This document shows positions 18,194-27,064 of a stretch of 64,000 nt of DNA, piece by piece. The position numbers and the translations under genes were made by a program. The notes beneath the pieces were generated by a model. That model searched no databases. It was not told where the DNA came from and saw only the letters and a list, made by a program, of their open reading frames with translations. The stretch is from Nitrospira sp. (lineage in GTDB: Bacteria > Nitrospirota > Nitrospiria > Nitrospirales > Nitrospiraceae), in contig CP060499.1 of assembly GCA_024760525.1 (NCBI GenBank), forward strand, positions 1,612,001 through 1,676,000, read 5' to 3'. The stretch's first letter is position 1, and each line of letters starts with the position of its first letter.

Positions 18194-18436
18194 ATGAATG
18201 GTGAACGTCTCGACCCTCCAACCACGCATGAGTATAAGGGGCGCATGATCTCGTTGGTTCCTCAGCAGGGCGAGGATGGAACATGGCGCTGCCATTATGT
18301 ATTCATTCGATTCTCGCCAATACAATCGGCCTATATCACGAACTACCCTGATGGGGCCTTCGCGACTCGCCAAGAATCAGAAGGCGCGGCCCTGCACAAA
18401 GCAAAAAAGCTCATCGATTCCGTGATCCAACGGTGA
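18194..18436 (+). CDS. Small protein of the local Y-x-G-R family, copy 1
   Basis: 80 residues, predicted cytosolic. It contains Y-K-G-R-M-I near residue 14, a G-T-W-R-C-H-Y-V strand, N-Y-P-D-G-A-F, then a helix E-G-A-A-L-H-K-A-K-K-L-I-D-S. The same order recurs in the products at 30430-30690 and 37678-37893 and in two broken copies (28808-29067, 31389-31625). A GAGGGG word lies upstream of ATG 18194. Its stop codon lies next to the tRNA-like repeat at 18440. No known function. Confidence 0.65.
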   Translation: MNGERLDPPTTHEYKGRMISLVPQQGEDGTWRCHYVFIRFSPIQSAYITNYPDGAFATRQESEGAALHKAKKLIDSVIQR

Positions 18437-18439
18437 CCT

Positions 18440-18464
18440 GGATCGAACGGGGGACCCGCGGCTT
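18440..18464 (-). repeat. Direct repeat of the tRNA-Met 3' half (possible attachment-site scar)
   Basis: These 25 bases match 44996-45020 inside the tRNA-Met gene at 23 of 25 positions, in the same orientation, covering the T-loop and the 3' side of the anticodon stem. The flanking T-stem no longer pairs, so this is not a working tRNA. An element that entered at the 3' end of a leftward tRNA would extend to the left and leave a copy of the tRNA 3' part at its far end, which is what is seen. Confidence 0.55.
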
Positions 18465-18830
18465 CCGGCTCTTAATCACACGTCAGGGGCAAATGAAGGA
18501 AGGCGGTTGTCCCTTTTGCACGCGTTGAATCAATATAGCGATCAACCAAGCCATAGGCATCTAAAGTTTTGGTAGGTTGTCACAGCGCACTCCTATAGTC
18601 ATAAGTTTTGATCTCCGTCGCGCTAATTCCTGGTACTACTGCTACAGGCCCATCTGGACTTCTGTTGCAAAAGGCCCCCACGAGGATCGGCTTCAACGAT
18701 TCGTCCGCCATTTCCCTGTGAAACACACTCGAATTGCAGTGGCACTCCTCTTGCTGAAGTTCACTCATGTGAATTGCGAACGTAAGGCATGCTTGCAGCG
18801 ACTGGGTTTCGTTCACGGGAAGCGACGATT
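18465..18830. other. Intergenic region upstream of a response regulator
   Basis: About 365 bases without a supported gene. TTCAC-TCAT-GTGAA at about 18760-18774 is a perfect 5-bp inverted repeat 60 bases upstream of the response-regulator start and may be an operator. Confidence 0.35.
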
Positions 18831-19226
18831 ATGGCTAACACAACGACTGTGTTGATCGTTGAGTGCGATCGAGACATGCGCCATCTGCTCCATGATGAAT
18901 TCTGGAGCGCAGGTTATCGGATTCGCGAAGCCCAGGATGGCGAGGAGGCCCTCCGTGCCGTGCTGGAAGCGCCTCCCGATATTATCTTGACGGACCTCCA
19001 CCTGCCCGCAGGAGCAACGGATTATATTTCACGATTGCACAGACTCGCTCCGCAGTGTCCCATTCTTGTCATGACGGCTTTCGGCGGAGCTCAAGTGAGA
19101 GACCATGTCATGCAGTCCGGGGCAAGCGCCTATTTTGATAAGCCCGTGCGTATCTCCGATATCAGAGCTAAAGTCGAGGGGTTACTCTTCAATTCGAATC
19201 GGAGAGTTTGTGATGGCAATCGGTAG
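18831..19226 (+). CDS. Single-domain response regulator
   Basis: 131 residues, essentially one receiver domain with no output domain. The phosphoacceptor lies in I-I-L-T-D-L-H-L-P, the switch threonine in V-M-T-A-F and the lysine in D-K-P-V. The N-terminal acidic pocket reads E-C-D instead of the usual D-D, a mild deviation. The start ATG 18831 places the first beta strand at once. It is tail to tail with a MEDS-domain sensor gene (19374-19940); the same pairing recurs near 34.3-35.8 kb. Confidence 0.85.
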   Translation: MANTTTVLIVECDRDMRHLLHDEFWSAGYRIREAQDGEEALRAVLEAPPDIILTDLHLPAGATDYISRLHRLAPQCPILVMTAFGGAQVRDHVMQSGASAYFDKPVRISDIRAKVEGLLFNSNRRVCDGNR

Positions 19227-19373
19227 TGGTAAGAACGGGATGCCGCTGTATCGCACATCAGGATCGGAAGCGTTCCTTGAGAGTCTGAAACCTGATCACA
19301 GCCGAACAAGCAGATAGTTCTGCCACAGATTGGTCAGTGCTCTTATGGGTAGAATACAAATTCACGCTTCCGC

Positions 19374-19940
19374 TCAGATGCTGGCCCATCCTCCGTGCGT
19401 GCGAAGCAAGGCCCGGGGATGGGCGCACATGATATCGAACATATCTGTCGCTAAACACCGGATTGAGGCGTAACAACATAATCCGATGAATGGATGTTCG
19501 GCGATGACTGCAGTCGCATGGCGCTCGTAGCGCATAAAGGCCTGGCGACGCTCTTCAGACAGAAACTGCCCCGGTCCGCCCACGGCACGAACCCCCGTAT
19601 AGCCGAGCTGGCGAGCCATGGCCGGTAAGGCGGTCAGCCGATCCAGGGAATCGTCCACATCGAAGGCCCCGTCACCATACCAGTCTTCCGCAGACGAGAT
19701 GTGCAGCTGCTTCTCGGCTTGCAGCGCTGGACCGTGAAGGCCGTGATTGGACAGTTCATCAAGGGCCACCAGAATGGTCAACGGGGGCGGAAGCACCCAG
19801 ACACACAACTCGCGTTCCGCCAAACCGGCCTTCAGAAAGGAAGCAGTAACTCGCAGAAATTCTGTGGGCCGCCGATAGAACAGACAGAGATGTGATCCCA
19901 AGGGAATATCATGAATGCCACGAATACCACTGGCAGGCAT
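19374..19940 (-). CDS. MEDS-domain (DcmR-like) sensory protein, intact copy
   Basis: 188 residues. The pattern G-S-H-L-C-L-F-Y near residue 15, A-S-F-L-K-A-G-L, C-V-W-V-L-P-P, and the C-terminal helix region with C-C-Y-A matches the MEDS domain (methanogen/methylotroph DcmR sensory domain, RecA-like fold), usually fused to kinases or acting beside response regulators. There is no membrane segment and no attached kinase. A GGAGGGT-like site precedes ATG 19940. A paralogue with a one-base frameshift is at 35207-35784. Confidence 0.8.
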   Translation of the reverse strand: MPASGIRGIHDIPLGSHLCLFYRRPTEFLRVTASFLKAGLAERELCVWVLPPPLTILVALDELSNHGLHGPALQAEKQLHISSAEDWYGDGAFDVDDSLDRLTALPAMARQLGYTGVRAVGGPGQFLSEERRQAFMRYERHATAVIAEHPFIGLCCYASIRCLATDMFDIMCAHPRALLRTHGGWASI

Positions 19941-20329
19941 GGGGGTACCCTCCTACGTGATATGTGGATATCTCTGCATTCTCCGGTGTCTCGCCGAGAA
20001 AGAGTTGATGAACCCAGAGTGGGAAGGATCGTTCGGCCATCGAGCGGCTCACAACGGGGCTTAGCGCGTTAGACCTGCTTGGGATATGTTAACCGGCCGG
20101 TCTACGCTGGTTTCCTCATGCCTATCGAATAATTCTCGCGCTATGTGGAACAAACAGTATGTCTCGGATGTACTTCTCGGGTGCTCTTCGCTATGGCCTC
20201 TTCCCTTAGGATACAAACCACCAAGCATCCTTGGATACGCCGAGGATAATCTCAACGTGTCGTATTCTAGGCTAGGAACACTCCCAAGATCTACCCGCCC
20301 TGTGGTAGTCGGCGTTACACCACAATAGG
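19941..20329. other. Intergenic region, no supported gene
   Basis: About 390 bases. Short open frames on both strands show no recognisable domain, start signal or family resemblance. Confidence 0.4.
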
Positions 20330-20542
20330 CTAGTCACCTGGATCGTCCTGGTTTTTACCGAACAGGACGGCAAGCCGCTTGGACATGTTCCGAGGGCCTC
20401 CGCTTCCTCATCCGTAAGGTCGCCCAGTTTCAGAACCCTTCGGCTGGCCCAGTGTAGTCTCGGACGCGTTGCCGGTGATCCTCGCGGTCACGTGATAGGC
20501 GCCTATAATTTGAATGGTCACAATCGTGAGACCAATGGACAT
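20330..20542 (-). pseudogene. Relic of a small membrane-anchored protein
   Basis: Reading left from ATG 20542, a hydrophobic N-terminus (I-G-L-T-I-V-T-I-Q-I-I-G-A-Y) runs into a stop. An adjacent frame continues with a convincing acidic stretch (L-K-L-G-D-L-T-D-E-E-A-E-A-L), and the first frame then resumes with M-S-K-R-L-A-V-L-F-G-K-N-Q and a stop at 20330. Two compensating one-base shifts would make one protein of about 70 residues. Best read as a decayed gene; sequencing error is the alternative. Confidence 0.45.
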
Positions 20543-21059
20543 GATGAGCGTCCTGAGTGGAATCGGAACTTTCTAAAGAGGATAGAGGCGCTAGGACTCA
20601 CCCGAGTACGTGGCCCCTCTCTGGACGCACCTTGTGTCCGGCTTCAATTATCCACGACGGCTGCGTCTGCAGGTTGCTGACAGTGCGACGCCGGCTTTTC
20701 TCGGCCGCACTGTCTGAATGCATGTGCAACGGTGAGCGTTTAGATAAGAGGACCAACTCCGAAGTTCACAACACAGACTAGACGTTTCCCGAGGCCTGAG
20801 TCGCCGCACATTATCTCGTCTTGCCGCTTTCCCATGTCTTTCCCCAGTATTGAAATCCTTGAGGCTAGGCTACGGTATAACCAGCAAGGTCAGAGAGGCG
20901 AACGTTGATCAACACCAACCGGATTCGCTCAGGCGGTCCTGGTAAGCGGCGACCAGTACGGCAGGAAAGGCTTGAGCCGCGCTAGCAGAATAGACGCTAC
21001 GTGAAGTGGGTCTGTATTTGCTCGACCGACACAGGTGTCACAACAGGAAGGAGTGAGGG
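20543..21059. other. Upstream region of the PRC-barrel gene
   Basis: About 515 bases with no supported gene apart from the conserved upstream element at 20831-20875. A GGAAGGAG precedes the ATG at 21060. Confidence 0.4.
20831..20875 (+). promoter_or_regulatory. Conserved upstream element A, copy 1
   Basis: CCCATGTCTTTCCCCAGTA here is identical over 19 bases to 38066-38084, and similarity continues for about 25 more bases (TCCTT then AGGCT and GCTA). Weaker versions occur at 29309-29350 and 40706-40735. All lie upstream of small exported-protein genes, which points to a shared promoter or operator. Here it lies 230 bases before the PRC-barrel gene. Confidence 0.5.
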
Positions 21060-21728
21060 ATGAAGATACATAATCTGCTGCACTATATGACGGCGGTGAC
21101 TGTGATGGTGATCGTGCCGCATTGGGTCTTTGCGGAAGGGGATTTAAAACCAAAGCCGCCGAAATCGTCCGTGGAAAAGCAAGCCACGGACATGACGGGT
21201 GGACAACCAGGCACTGTTGAGGAGTACGACGTGGTGCCCGTCCGACGCGGTGCCTTAGTCGATGAGAAGGGCGGCGCGCTCGATCAGGTCGTCAAAAACA
21301 CAAAAGGAGAGACGCTGGGAACGATCGAAAAGCTGTTGAAGGATACCAAGACCGGAAAGGTGGAATATGCGGTCCTCGAGGTCGAAGGCACTAAACACCA
21401 ACTGCCGCTTCAATGGAGCCAATTCAAGCAAAGCGGAGGACAGCTGACCTTGAATGCGACGAAAGAGGAACTGCAACCCTCGACCAACGCGACGCAGGCT
21501 ACAGACAAGTCTCCGGACACGTCCACTTATATGGAGGAGATTAATAAGGTTCGGGGTCAACCGAAGCCGCAAGGCGTGGCTCCCGATGGGGGCGGCACCG
21601 ACCGCCCAGCCGCTGTGGGTCCGATGGGTGAGTCCGAAGTTGGAGGTGCCGGTCCAAGCGGGACCAGGACACTTCCGCCCGGCGGCGCACCCGGTTATGA
21701 AGGGGATCACCCGAGCAGCAAGCGGTAA
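21060..21728 (+). CDS. Exported PRC-barrel domain protein
   Basis: 222 residues. A signal peptide (about 1-26, ending V-F-A) precedes a Lys/Pro-rich segment and a PRC-barrel-like domain (about 70-135: G-E-T-L-G-T-I-E-K, then G-K-V-E-Y-A-V-L-E-V-E-G), then a Gly/Pro-rich tail. PRC-barrels occur in stress and photosynthetic proteins and in RNA-processing factor RimM; exported single-domain forms are common in desiccation- or stress-related clusters. Followed after 38 bases by an SRPBCC-domain gene, likely the same operon. Confidence 0.8.
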   Translation: MKIHNLLHYMTAVTVMVIVPHWVFAEGDLKPKPPKSSVEKQATDMTGGQPGTVEEYDVVPVRRGALVDEKGGALDQVVKNTKGETLGTIEKLLKDTKTGKVEYAVLEVEGTKHQLPLQWSQFKQSGGQLTLNATKEELQPSTNATQATDKSPDTSTYMEEINKVRGQPKPQGVAPDGGGTDRPAAVGPMGESEVGGAGPSGTRTLPPGGAPGYEGDHPSSKR

Positions 21729-21766
21729 TTTGACCCAATAACCATCGAGCCAGGAGGGCGATCACG

Positions 21767-22216
21767 ATGTCTGTCATAGAGAAAGCTATTGATCTGAATG
21801 TTTCGGTCCGGACTGCCTACAATCAATGGACCCAATTTGAAGAATTCCCTCGATTCATGGAGGGGGTCGAGCAAGTCCGGCAGATCGACGATAAGCATCT
21901 GCATTGGAAAGCCAGTATTGGCGGAAAGCAGGAAGTATGGGATGCGGAAATCACCGAACAAGTTCCCGATCAACGGATCGCATGGCGGAGTCAACACGGG
22001 GCGAAGAACGAAGGGATCGTCATCTTTTCTCCTGTCACAGAGGGGAAGTCGAAGATCAACCTGCGCATCGAGCATGAGCCCCACGGAGTGGTCGAGAGAA
22101 CGGATGATGCCGTGGGGGTGGTGTCTCAGCGAGTGGAAAGGGACTTAAAGCGATTCAAGGAGTTCATCGAGTCGCGTGGACAAGCAACCGGTGCCTGGCG
22201 AGGGAATGTGAGCTGA
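21767..22216 (+). CDS. SRPBCC-domain (polyketide cyclase/START-like) protein
   Basis: 149 residues, one START-like ligand-binding domain with the usual opening V-S-V-R-T-A-Y-N-Q-W and F-P-R-F-M-E-G-V, a central Q-x-V-W-D-A-E-I strand and a long C-terminal helix (V-E-R-D-L-K-R-F-K-E-F-I). Cytosolic. AGGAGGG lies upstream. Members of this subfamily often accompany PRC-barrel and CsbD-like stress genes. Ligand unknown. Confidence 0.82.
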   Translation: MSVIEKAIDLNVSVRTAYNQWTQFEEFPRFMEGVEQVRQIDDKHLHWKASIGGKQEVWDAEITEQVPDQRIAWRSQHGAKNEGIVIFSPVTEGKSKINLRIEHEPHGVVERTDDAVGVVSQRVERDLKRFKEFIESRGQATGAWRGNVS

Positions 22217-22282
22217 GCGAATAAGAACGCGCGCTCAGGTTTCATTACGGCACTCGCCTGAAGAATAACAGACGGAGGTTCT

Positions 22283-22594
22283 ATGAAAACCATACTCCTA
22301 TCGATGCTTGTGGTTGGACTATTGGGCTTTGGAATCGGCGGTACCTACGCAGCGGATCCTATGGCGGAGAAAGAAGCCAGTCCCACCATCAAAGAGCGAC
22401 TGACCAAAGATTCGATCACGGGGGTTCTAATGAGTATTGTGGGAGAAAACTACTACATAAGAGATGAGAATGGCATAGACCGCAAGATTCATGTCGACAA
22501 GAGTACGAAGCTCGACAAAGTGCTGCCGGGTGATCAAATTAAAGCATACGTGACGGAGCAAGGCCATACAACGACCTTGCAGCGGGCGAACTGA
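22283..22594 (+). CDS. Small exported OB-fold-like protein, copy A
   Basis: 103 residues with a signal peptide (about 1-24, ending T-Y-A). The mature part contains E-K-E-A-S-P-T-I-K-E-R-L-T-K-D, then S-I-T-G-V-L, Y-Y-I-R-D-E-N-G, H-V-D-K-S-T-K-L-D-K and A-Y-V-T-E-Q-G-H-T. It is a close paralogue of 40768-41079 and related to the C-terminal half of 17640-18047; a decayed copy lies at 36557-36650. GGAGG sits just before the ATG. Function unknown; a periplasmic binding role is inferred only from export. Confidence 0.7.
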   Translation: MKTILLSMLVVGLLGFGIGGTYAADPMAEKEASPTIKERLTKDSITGVLMSIVGENYYIRDENGIDRKIHVDKSTKLDKVLPGDQIKAYVTEQGHTTTLQRAN

Positions 22595-23148
22595 GTGTGT
22601 ATTCGGACTGATTGGGATCGCGCGCGGTATGACGAAAGGAATCAAGGGGCTCTCCCAGTACCGGCCGAGACAGATAAACGATACCATCATCCTAGAACAG
22701 AGCAGTGGACACGTTGTGAACCGATGACGGAAACGTTATCGAAGACATGATGGAAAGATTGCGCTGTTCGACAAGCTCCGTTCTTGAACGAGGACGGAGC
22801 TTTCTTTTTGACGTCAACAATCGGACAGAAGACAATGCGCCGCTGACGATGCAGGCACTCATGTAAGCGTTGCGCCGAGGCGAATCGAGGAGCTGCGCAC
22901 ATCGGGACAAGTGCCATCCGAAATACCATTCTTACCTTTGGGAGAACTGCAATTGCTTGAACAGTTGGTTGCGAGCAGGGATATGCGCCATCGTTGAGGC
23001 CGTCATATACTTCACAAAAGCCCATGCCCACGCAAAGGCATCCGGGGTTGCGGCTAGGCGTCCATCCAGCCAGCATTGCCCACAATGATCCTGAGACGCT
23101 CGTGATGTGGAGGCCGCACAGGCACTTGGAATTTCATGGGAGGTTGCT
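22595..23148. other. Region between the OB-fold-like gene and the pterin dehydratase gene
   Basis: About 550 bases. It contains the terminator at 22773-22809 and, from 22741, a 30-base stretch repeated near 41243 downstream of the paralogous gene. No further gene can be supported. Confidence 0.4.
22773..22809 (+). terminator. Rho-independent terminator (duplicated element)
   Basis: AAGCTCCGT (22773-22781) pairs perfectly with ACGGAGCTT (22794-22802) and is followed by a T-rich run. The upstream words ACATGATG...ATTGCGCTG and the hairpin recur at 41246-41315 downstream of the paralogous gene, so the 3' end was duplicated together with the gene or is independently conserved. Confidence 0.75.
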
Positions 23149-23472
23149 ATGACAGCGGTACGGAAATTGTCAGATCCTGAGATCAAGGATCGGCTAAACA
23201 ACCTGAACGATTGGGCCTTGGATCACGGAACGCTCTACAGAGAGTATAAATTCAATGATTTTGTCACGGCGTTCGCCTTCATGACCAAGGTCGCTCAAGC
23301 AGCCGAGGCGATGGCCCATCATCCGGAGTGGTCGAACGTCTATGACACCGTGAAGTTGCACCTGTCGACGCACGAGGTGGGCGGTATCAGCGAGCGCGAC
23401 TTTGACCTCGCCCAAAAGATCGATCGTATAGTTGTAAATATGGCCCTTCCAGGACCAGATCGAGGAAGCTGA
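23149..23472 (+). CDS. phhB: Pterin-4a-carbinolamine dehydratase
   Basis: 107 residues. Dehydrates 4a-hydroxytetrahydrobiopterin; DCoH homologues also occur without any aromatic hydroxylase and may then serve in pterin or molybdopterin recycling. The signature A-M-A-H-H-P-E-W followed by K-L-H-L-S-T-H with spaced histidines is complete. Start ATG 23149 has GGGAGG five bases upstream. No aromatic amino acid hydroxylase gene is in the window. Confidence 0.88.
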   Translation: MTAVRKLSDPEIKDRLNNLNDWALDHGTLYREYKFNDFVTAFAFMTKVAQAAEAMAHHPEWSNVYDTVKLHLSTHEVGGISERDFDLAQKIDRIVVNMALPGPDRGS

Positions 23473-23622
23473 ACGGCTTGCGCAATCTCTTCATAACTCT
23501 GTGAGCCGAAAGCTTCTGCCGAACGTCCGGCTTGAAAGGCCTGAGGGTGGTTGTCCTGGCAGGAAGGATAGGGTTCTTCCACATCGAACGTTCATGGCGA
23601 GTCTTCACAACGCTGCCCTGCC

Positions 23623-23826
23623 TCATCCAGGCAGTCGATAATACGTCACGAGAGCGCGCTGTCCACATTTGTGGCACATCCCTTCCTCGTTGGTGGGACC
23701 ATAATCAGAGGCCGGTCGAGGGGCGAAGAGATGGGCATCGAGGAACTGTTTCTCTTCCTCCGTCTTCACTGTGTCTGGAAATAGCGTGTCGATGCATGGT
23801 TGGCAGTATTTGGCGGTTTCTATCAT
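23623..23826 (-). CDS. Small protein with two CxxC pairs
   Basis: 67 residues with C-Q-P-C near residue 8 and C-H-K-C-G near residue 51, a typical zinc-ribbon arrangement split by an acidic helix (T-E-E-E-K-Q-F-L-D-A). A perfect GGAGG four bases before ATG 23826 supports it. No family name is offered. One of several cysteine-pair mini-proteins in this region. Confidence 0.65.
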   Translation of the reverse strand: MIETAKYCQPCIDTLFPDTVKTEEEKQFLDAHLFAPRPASDYGPTNEEGMCHKCGQRALVTYYRLPG

Positions 23827-24170
23827 CGGTCCTCCGATTCAATCACCACTATTGAACGGAATCGATGCAACAGCAAGAGGAACGCGGCGCAAATACTTTG
23901 ATGATTACTCACTGCACATTGTATTGGATTCTTGGGCAATGAACGATTGCAGAGTACGGCACCAGCGCTCGTTACCTCGTGATGTCTTCAACGGCTGCCG
24001 CCACATCACGGTATGAAGCTGCTCGCCCCATTATAGCGCTCAGGTGCATACCGGATCGATACGGCCTAGGGGTATCCCTACTTCCTTGCGAATCTAGCCC
24101 TATTCATAGATGGACTTGTCCAGGATTGAATAATTATCACCTTCATGATGTCGTCCAGCACATGGTTCGA
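23827..24170. other. Intergenic region, no supported gene
   Basis: About 340 bases. The frame of the following lipoprotein stays open upstream to 23979, but that extension is not protein-like and precedes the signal peptide. Promoters for the divergent neighbours probably lie here. Confidence 0.35.
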
Positions 24171-26174
24171 ATGAAGCATCCTCTTAACTCCGCTGCGAGT
24201 CGGTATCTAGCCGCCGCTCTTCTTGTTGCTCTCGGGTTGAGCACGTATGGCTGTAGCGATACAGGAACACTGAACCCGGAAGTCGAGCTCTCCAGACTGA
24301 CAGTCAGTCCCGGCACCCTTCAACCGGGGTTCAGCGGCGGAACAACCTCATACCGTGTCGATCTGACCAGCAACATTGCAAGTGTGATCGTCACCGCCCA
24401 AGCGGCAGTGTCAGGCGACACCGTGACCATCGACGGTCAGGCGACGACAAGCCGTACCATTACACTGGATCCGGCAGGTTCGACGACGGTCGTCAATATT
24501 GTGGTTTCTGAATCAACGAACAATTCAAGAACGTACACCATTCGGCTGATCAGAGCGGGATTGGTCGGAGACAACTCATTACAGAGTCTGTCGGTCTCCT
24601 CCGGAACCCTGGCCCCCGCATTTGATGCGAACGTACAAAGTTATTCCGTCAGTGTGGCCAACAGCGTCGCAAGCATCAATGTCACACCCACGCTGTCGGA
24701 TCCTGCTGCAACCTTCACGGTAAATGGACAAGCCGCGTTCTCCGGTCAAGCCCGTGCCATAACCCTCAATGGCCCAGGCCAAAGCACGAGCATCACGATT
24801 ATCGTGACGGCTCAAAATGGCAATGACAAGGCCTACGTGGTGGCCGTAGGTCGCGGAATATCCGCCAACAACAACTTGCAGGGTCTGGCTATTTCACCGG
24901 GTGCTTTGTCCCCGGCCTTCAGCGCCGGCACGGTCGGCTATACGGTCAATGTGGCAACCAGCGTGACCAGTGTCACGGTCACCCCGAGCGTACAAGATAA
25001 CGCAGCAAGCATGACCGTGAATGGCCAAGTCACGAACTCAGGTCAGGCTCAAACCATCACGTTGAACGGACCGGGAGCAAACACCTTTATCAATATCATC
25101 GTGAACCCTCAGAACGGCCCCTCCAAAACCTATTCGGTGAACGTGGTGCGCGCCGCCCTTGCAGGGACCAACAACCTATCAGCATTGACGGTGTCGCCCG
25201 GTCCCTTATCTCCCACCTTCAATTCCGGTGCGGAAGACTACTCTGTGAGTGTGGCGACCAGTGTAACTACCGTCACGGTGACGCCGACTCTGCAAAATTC
25301 TAGTTCCACGATGACGGTGAACGGGACACCCACCACCTCCGGACAGGCTCACCCCATTACGTTGCGTGCAGCGGGGTTGAGCACTCTGATCAATATTGTG
25401 GTGACGGCGCAGAACGGGGCTCAGAGGACCTATACGGTGGAAGTCGAACGTGCCGCATTAGGTGGGAACAACAACTTGTCCGCCTTGAACGTGTCTCCAG
25501 GCCCCTTGGTCCCTGCGTTTGCACAAAGCACTCTGACCTATACGGTAAACGTGGCAAATACCGTCACCAGCGTGAATGTTTCTGCAACCAAAGCCGATGC
25601 CAATGCCGTGATGTCTGAAGACGTGACAGCCGGAGCAGGAACAGCCACCGGCCAAGCATCCATACAGCTCGGCGGAGAGGGGACAGCGACGGTGGTGTTG
25701 ATCGCGGTCACCGCCTCGAATGGGACCTCCAAGACGTACCGCATCACCGTGAACCGAACAGCTTCTTCGAACAATAACAACCTGTCGGCCCTGGCTGTCT
25801 CGCCAGGGTCCTTAACTCCTTCGTTCGCGGCGGGAACAGAGGACTATGCGGTACACGTGGCGACCGATGTCACGAGCATGAACGTTTCGGCGACCAAGGC
25901 CGACGCGAATGCCGTGATGTCCGGTTCAGTGAGCGCCGGGACAGGAGTCCCGACAGGACAAACGATCATATCGCTTAACGAAGCAGGAACGAGCACATTC
26001 GTGTCGATCACGGTGACAGCTGCGAATGGGAGATCGAAGACCTACTCCATCACGGTAAATCGTGCGGCCAATGAAGACGAGGGCAATAATGGCGGCAATA
26101 GGGGGAACGGTAGTAACAGAGGAAATGGAGGAAATAACGGAAACGGAAACAATGGAAATGAGGAAGATGATTAA
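24171..26174 (+). CDS. Large lipoprotein with six cadherin-like beta-sandwich repeats
   Basis: About 667 residues. The start at ATG 24171 (or in-frame ATG 24162) gives a lipoprotein signal ending in Y-G-C. Six tandem domains of about 93-101 residues follow, beginning near 24280, 24571, 24867, 25168, 25468 and 25770. Each starts with L-x-x-L-x-V-S-P-G-x-L-x-P-x-F and ends with a T-Y-x-I/V strand, the pattern of the bacterial cadherin-like beta-sandwich domain. Domains 5 and 6 share a distinct T-K-A-D-A-N-A-V-M-S segment, so they duplicated most recently. The tail is a Gly/Asn run with an acidic end. Likely a surface-exposed adhesin or matrix protein. Confidence 0.85.
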   Translation: MKHPLNSAASRYLAAALLVALGLSTYGCSDTGTLNPEVELSRLTVSPGTLQPGFSGGTTSYRVDLTSNIASVIVTAQAAVSGDTVTIDGQATTSRTITLDPAGSTTVVNIVVSESTNNSRTYTIRLIRAGLVGDNSLQSLSVSSGTLAPAFDANVQSYSVSVANSVASINVTPTLSDPAATFTVNGQAAFSGQARAITLNGPGQSTSITIIVTAQNGNDKAYVVAVGRGISANNNLQGLAISPGALSPAFSAGTVGYTVNVATSVTSVTVTPSVQDNAASMTVNGQVTNSGQAQTITLNGPGANTFINIIVNPQNGPSKTYSVNVVRAALAGTNNLSALTVSPGPLSPTFNSGAEDYSVSVATSVTTVTVTPTLQNSSSTMTVNGTPTTSGQAHPITLRAAGLSTLINIVVTAQNGAQRTYTVEVERAALGGNNNLSALNVSPGPLVPAFAQSTLTYTVNVANTVTSVNVSATKADANAVMSEDVTAGAGTATGQASIQLGGEGTATVVLIAVTASNGTSKTYRITVNRTASSNNNNLSALAVSPGSLTPSFAAGTEDYAVHVATDVTSMNVSATKADANAVMSGSVSAGTGVPTGQTIISLNEAGTSTFVSITVTAANGRSKTYSITVNRAANEDEGNNGGNRGNGSNRGNGGNNGNGNNGNEEDD

Positions 26175-26342
26175 TGTCACCTGCTACGCACGTATCCATC
26201 CGGCTCGAACCATCCACTCATGAGACTGTTCTCCCGATAACGCGCTTCTGTTCATTTTTCGGAACAACGCACAGCAGTCATAAGGACTGACATGAGTCAG
26301 TCCTCAGCACAGTGAGCCTTCGCGTGACGGAGCGGTAGGCAG

Positions 26343-26378
26343 GGCCGCTTTTCTCTCATGGCTTGGAGAAAAGCGGCC
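26343..26378. terminator. Bidirectional terminator-type hairpin
   Basis: GGCCGCTTTTCTC (26343-26355) and GAGAAAAGCGGCC (26366-26378) are perfect 13-bp complements around a 10-base loop. It lies between the convergent lipoprotein and hemerythrin genes, with A/T runs within the stem on both strands, so it can serve both. Confidence 0.75.
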
Positions 26379-26386
26379 TAGAGCAG

Positions 26387-26872
26387 CTAGGTTTTGGCAA
26401 AGGGCTTCTTGCCCCTGGTAAACTTGTTCACCACGGTGTCCTTGCGCTTCATCACCTCCATCTCCAGTGCTTCCCAGTCGAGCTCGGTTTCTTGTGCCTT
26501 TGGGAACATTTCCCCTTCTTCTTCCTCGACATGATGCTTGACCAACTCTCCCAGGACTTTGAACTTGGCCTGAAAGGCTTCATCCTTCGGTTTGAGCTTC
26601 TTCAGCTCCTTGATGAGAACGTGAACGAGATGGTGCTCCTCGATCGCCTCGTTCATCTGTTCGTCATCGTCGATGGCCTCGCGAATTGCCGGGTAGATGA
26701 GCTTCTCCTCCAAATCGGCATGGACCTCGAGTTCCATAATCGCGGTGGCGGCGATGTCTGCTTGCTCTTTCCTCTCCGCTGATTCGAACTCTTCGAACAA
26801 CCTTTTCACCTTCTCATGGTCCTCTTTCAACATCTCAATCACGCCGGGTACGACTGCTGTTCTGCCTGACAT
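26387..26872 (-). CDS. Hemerythrin-like HHE domain protein
   Basis: 161 residues. ATG 26872 is fixed by AAAGGAGG five bases upstream. A four-helix HHE domain spans about residues 10-140 with D-H-E-K-V, H-A-D-L-E-E-K-L-I-Y-P, E-E-H-H-L-V-H and H-H-V-E-E-E-E-G-E-M-F-P supplying the His/Glu ligands of a di-iron centre. Such proteins bind oxygen or NO or act in redox and iron stress. The lysine-rich tail is typical of this small cytosolic type. Confidence 0.85.
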   Translation of the reverse strand: MSGRTAVVPGVIEMLKEDHEKVKRLFEEFESAERKEQADIAATAIMELEVHADLEEKLIYPAIREAIDDDEQMNEAIEEHHLVHVLIKELKKLKPKDEAFQAKFKVLGELVKHHVEEEEGEMFPKAQETELDWEALEMEVMKRKDTVVNKFTRGKKPFAKT

Positions 26873-27064
26873 AGCGACCTCCTTTTGTAAACAATACTTG
26901 TCCAACGTAATGGACTTCGGACCGGTGTCCTACTAGGAAAGAGCATAGGAATGCCGATGGAACAAAGCCTCGACACTCAAATGCACGGCAGGGGCGATTC
27001 GTATGTGACCTCGTCCTTTGGTTTCTTTCCAAACAGTTCATGTATGCGCGTCGTTACTTTTTAT

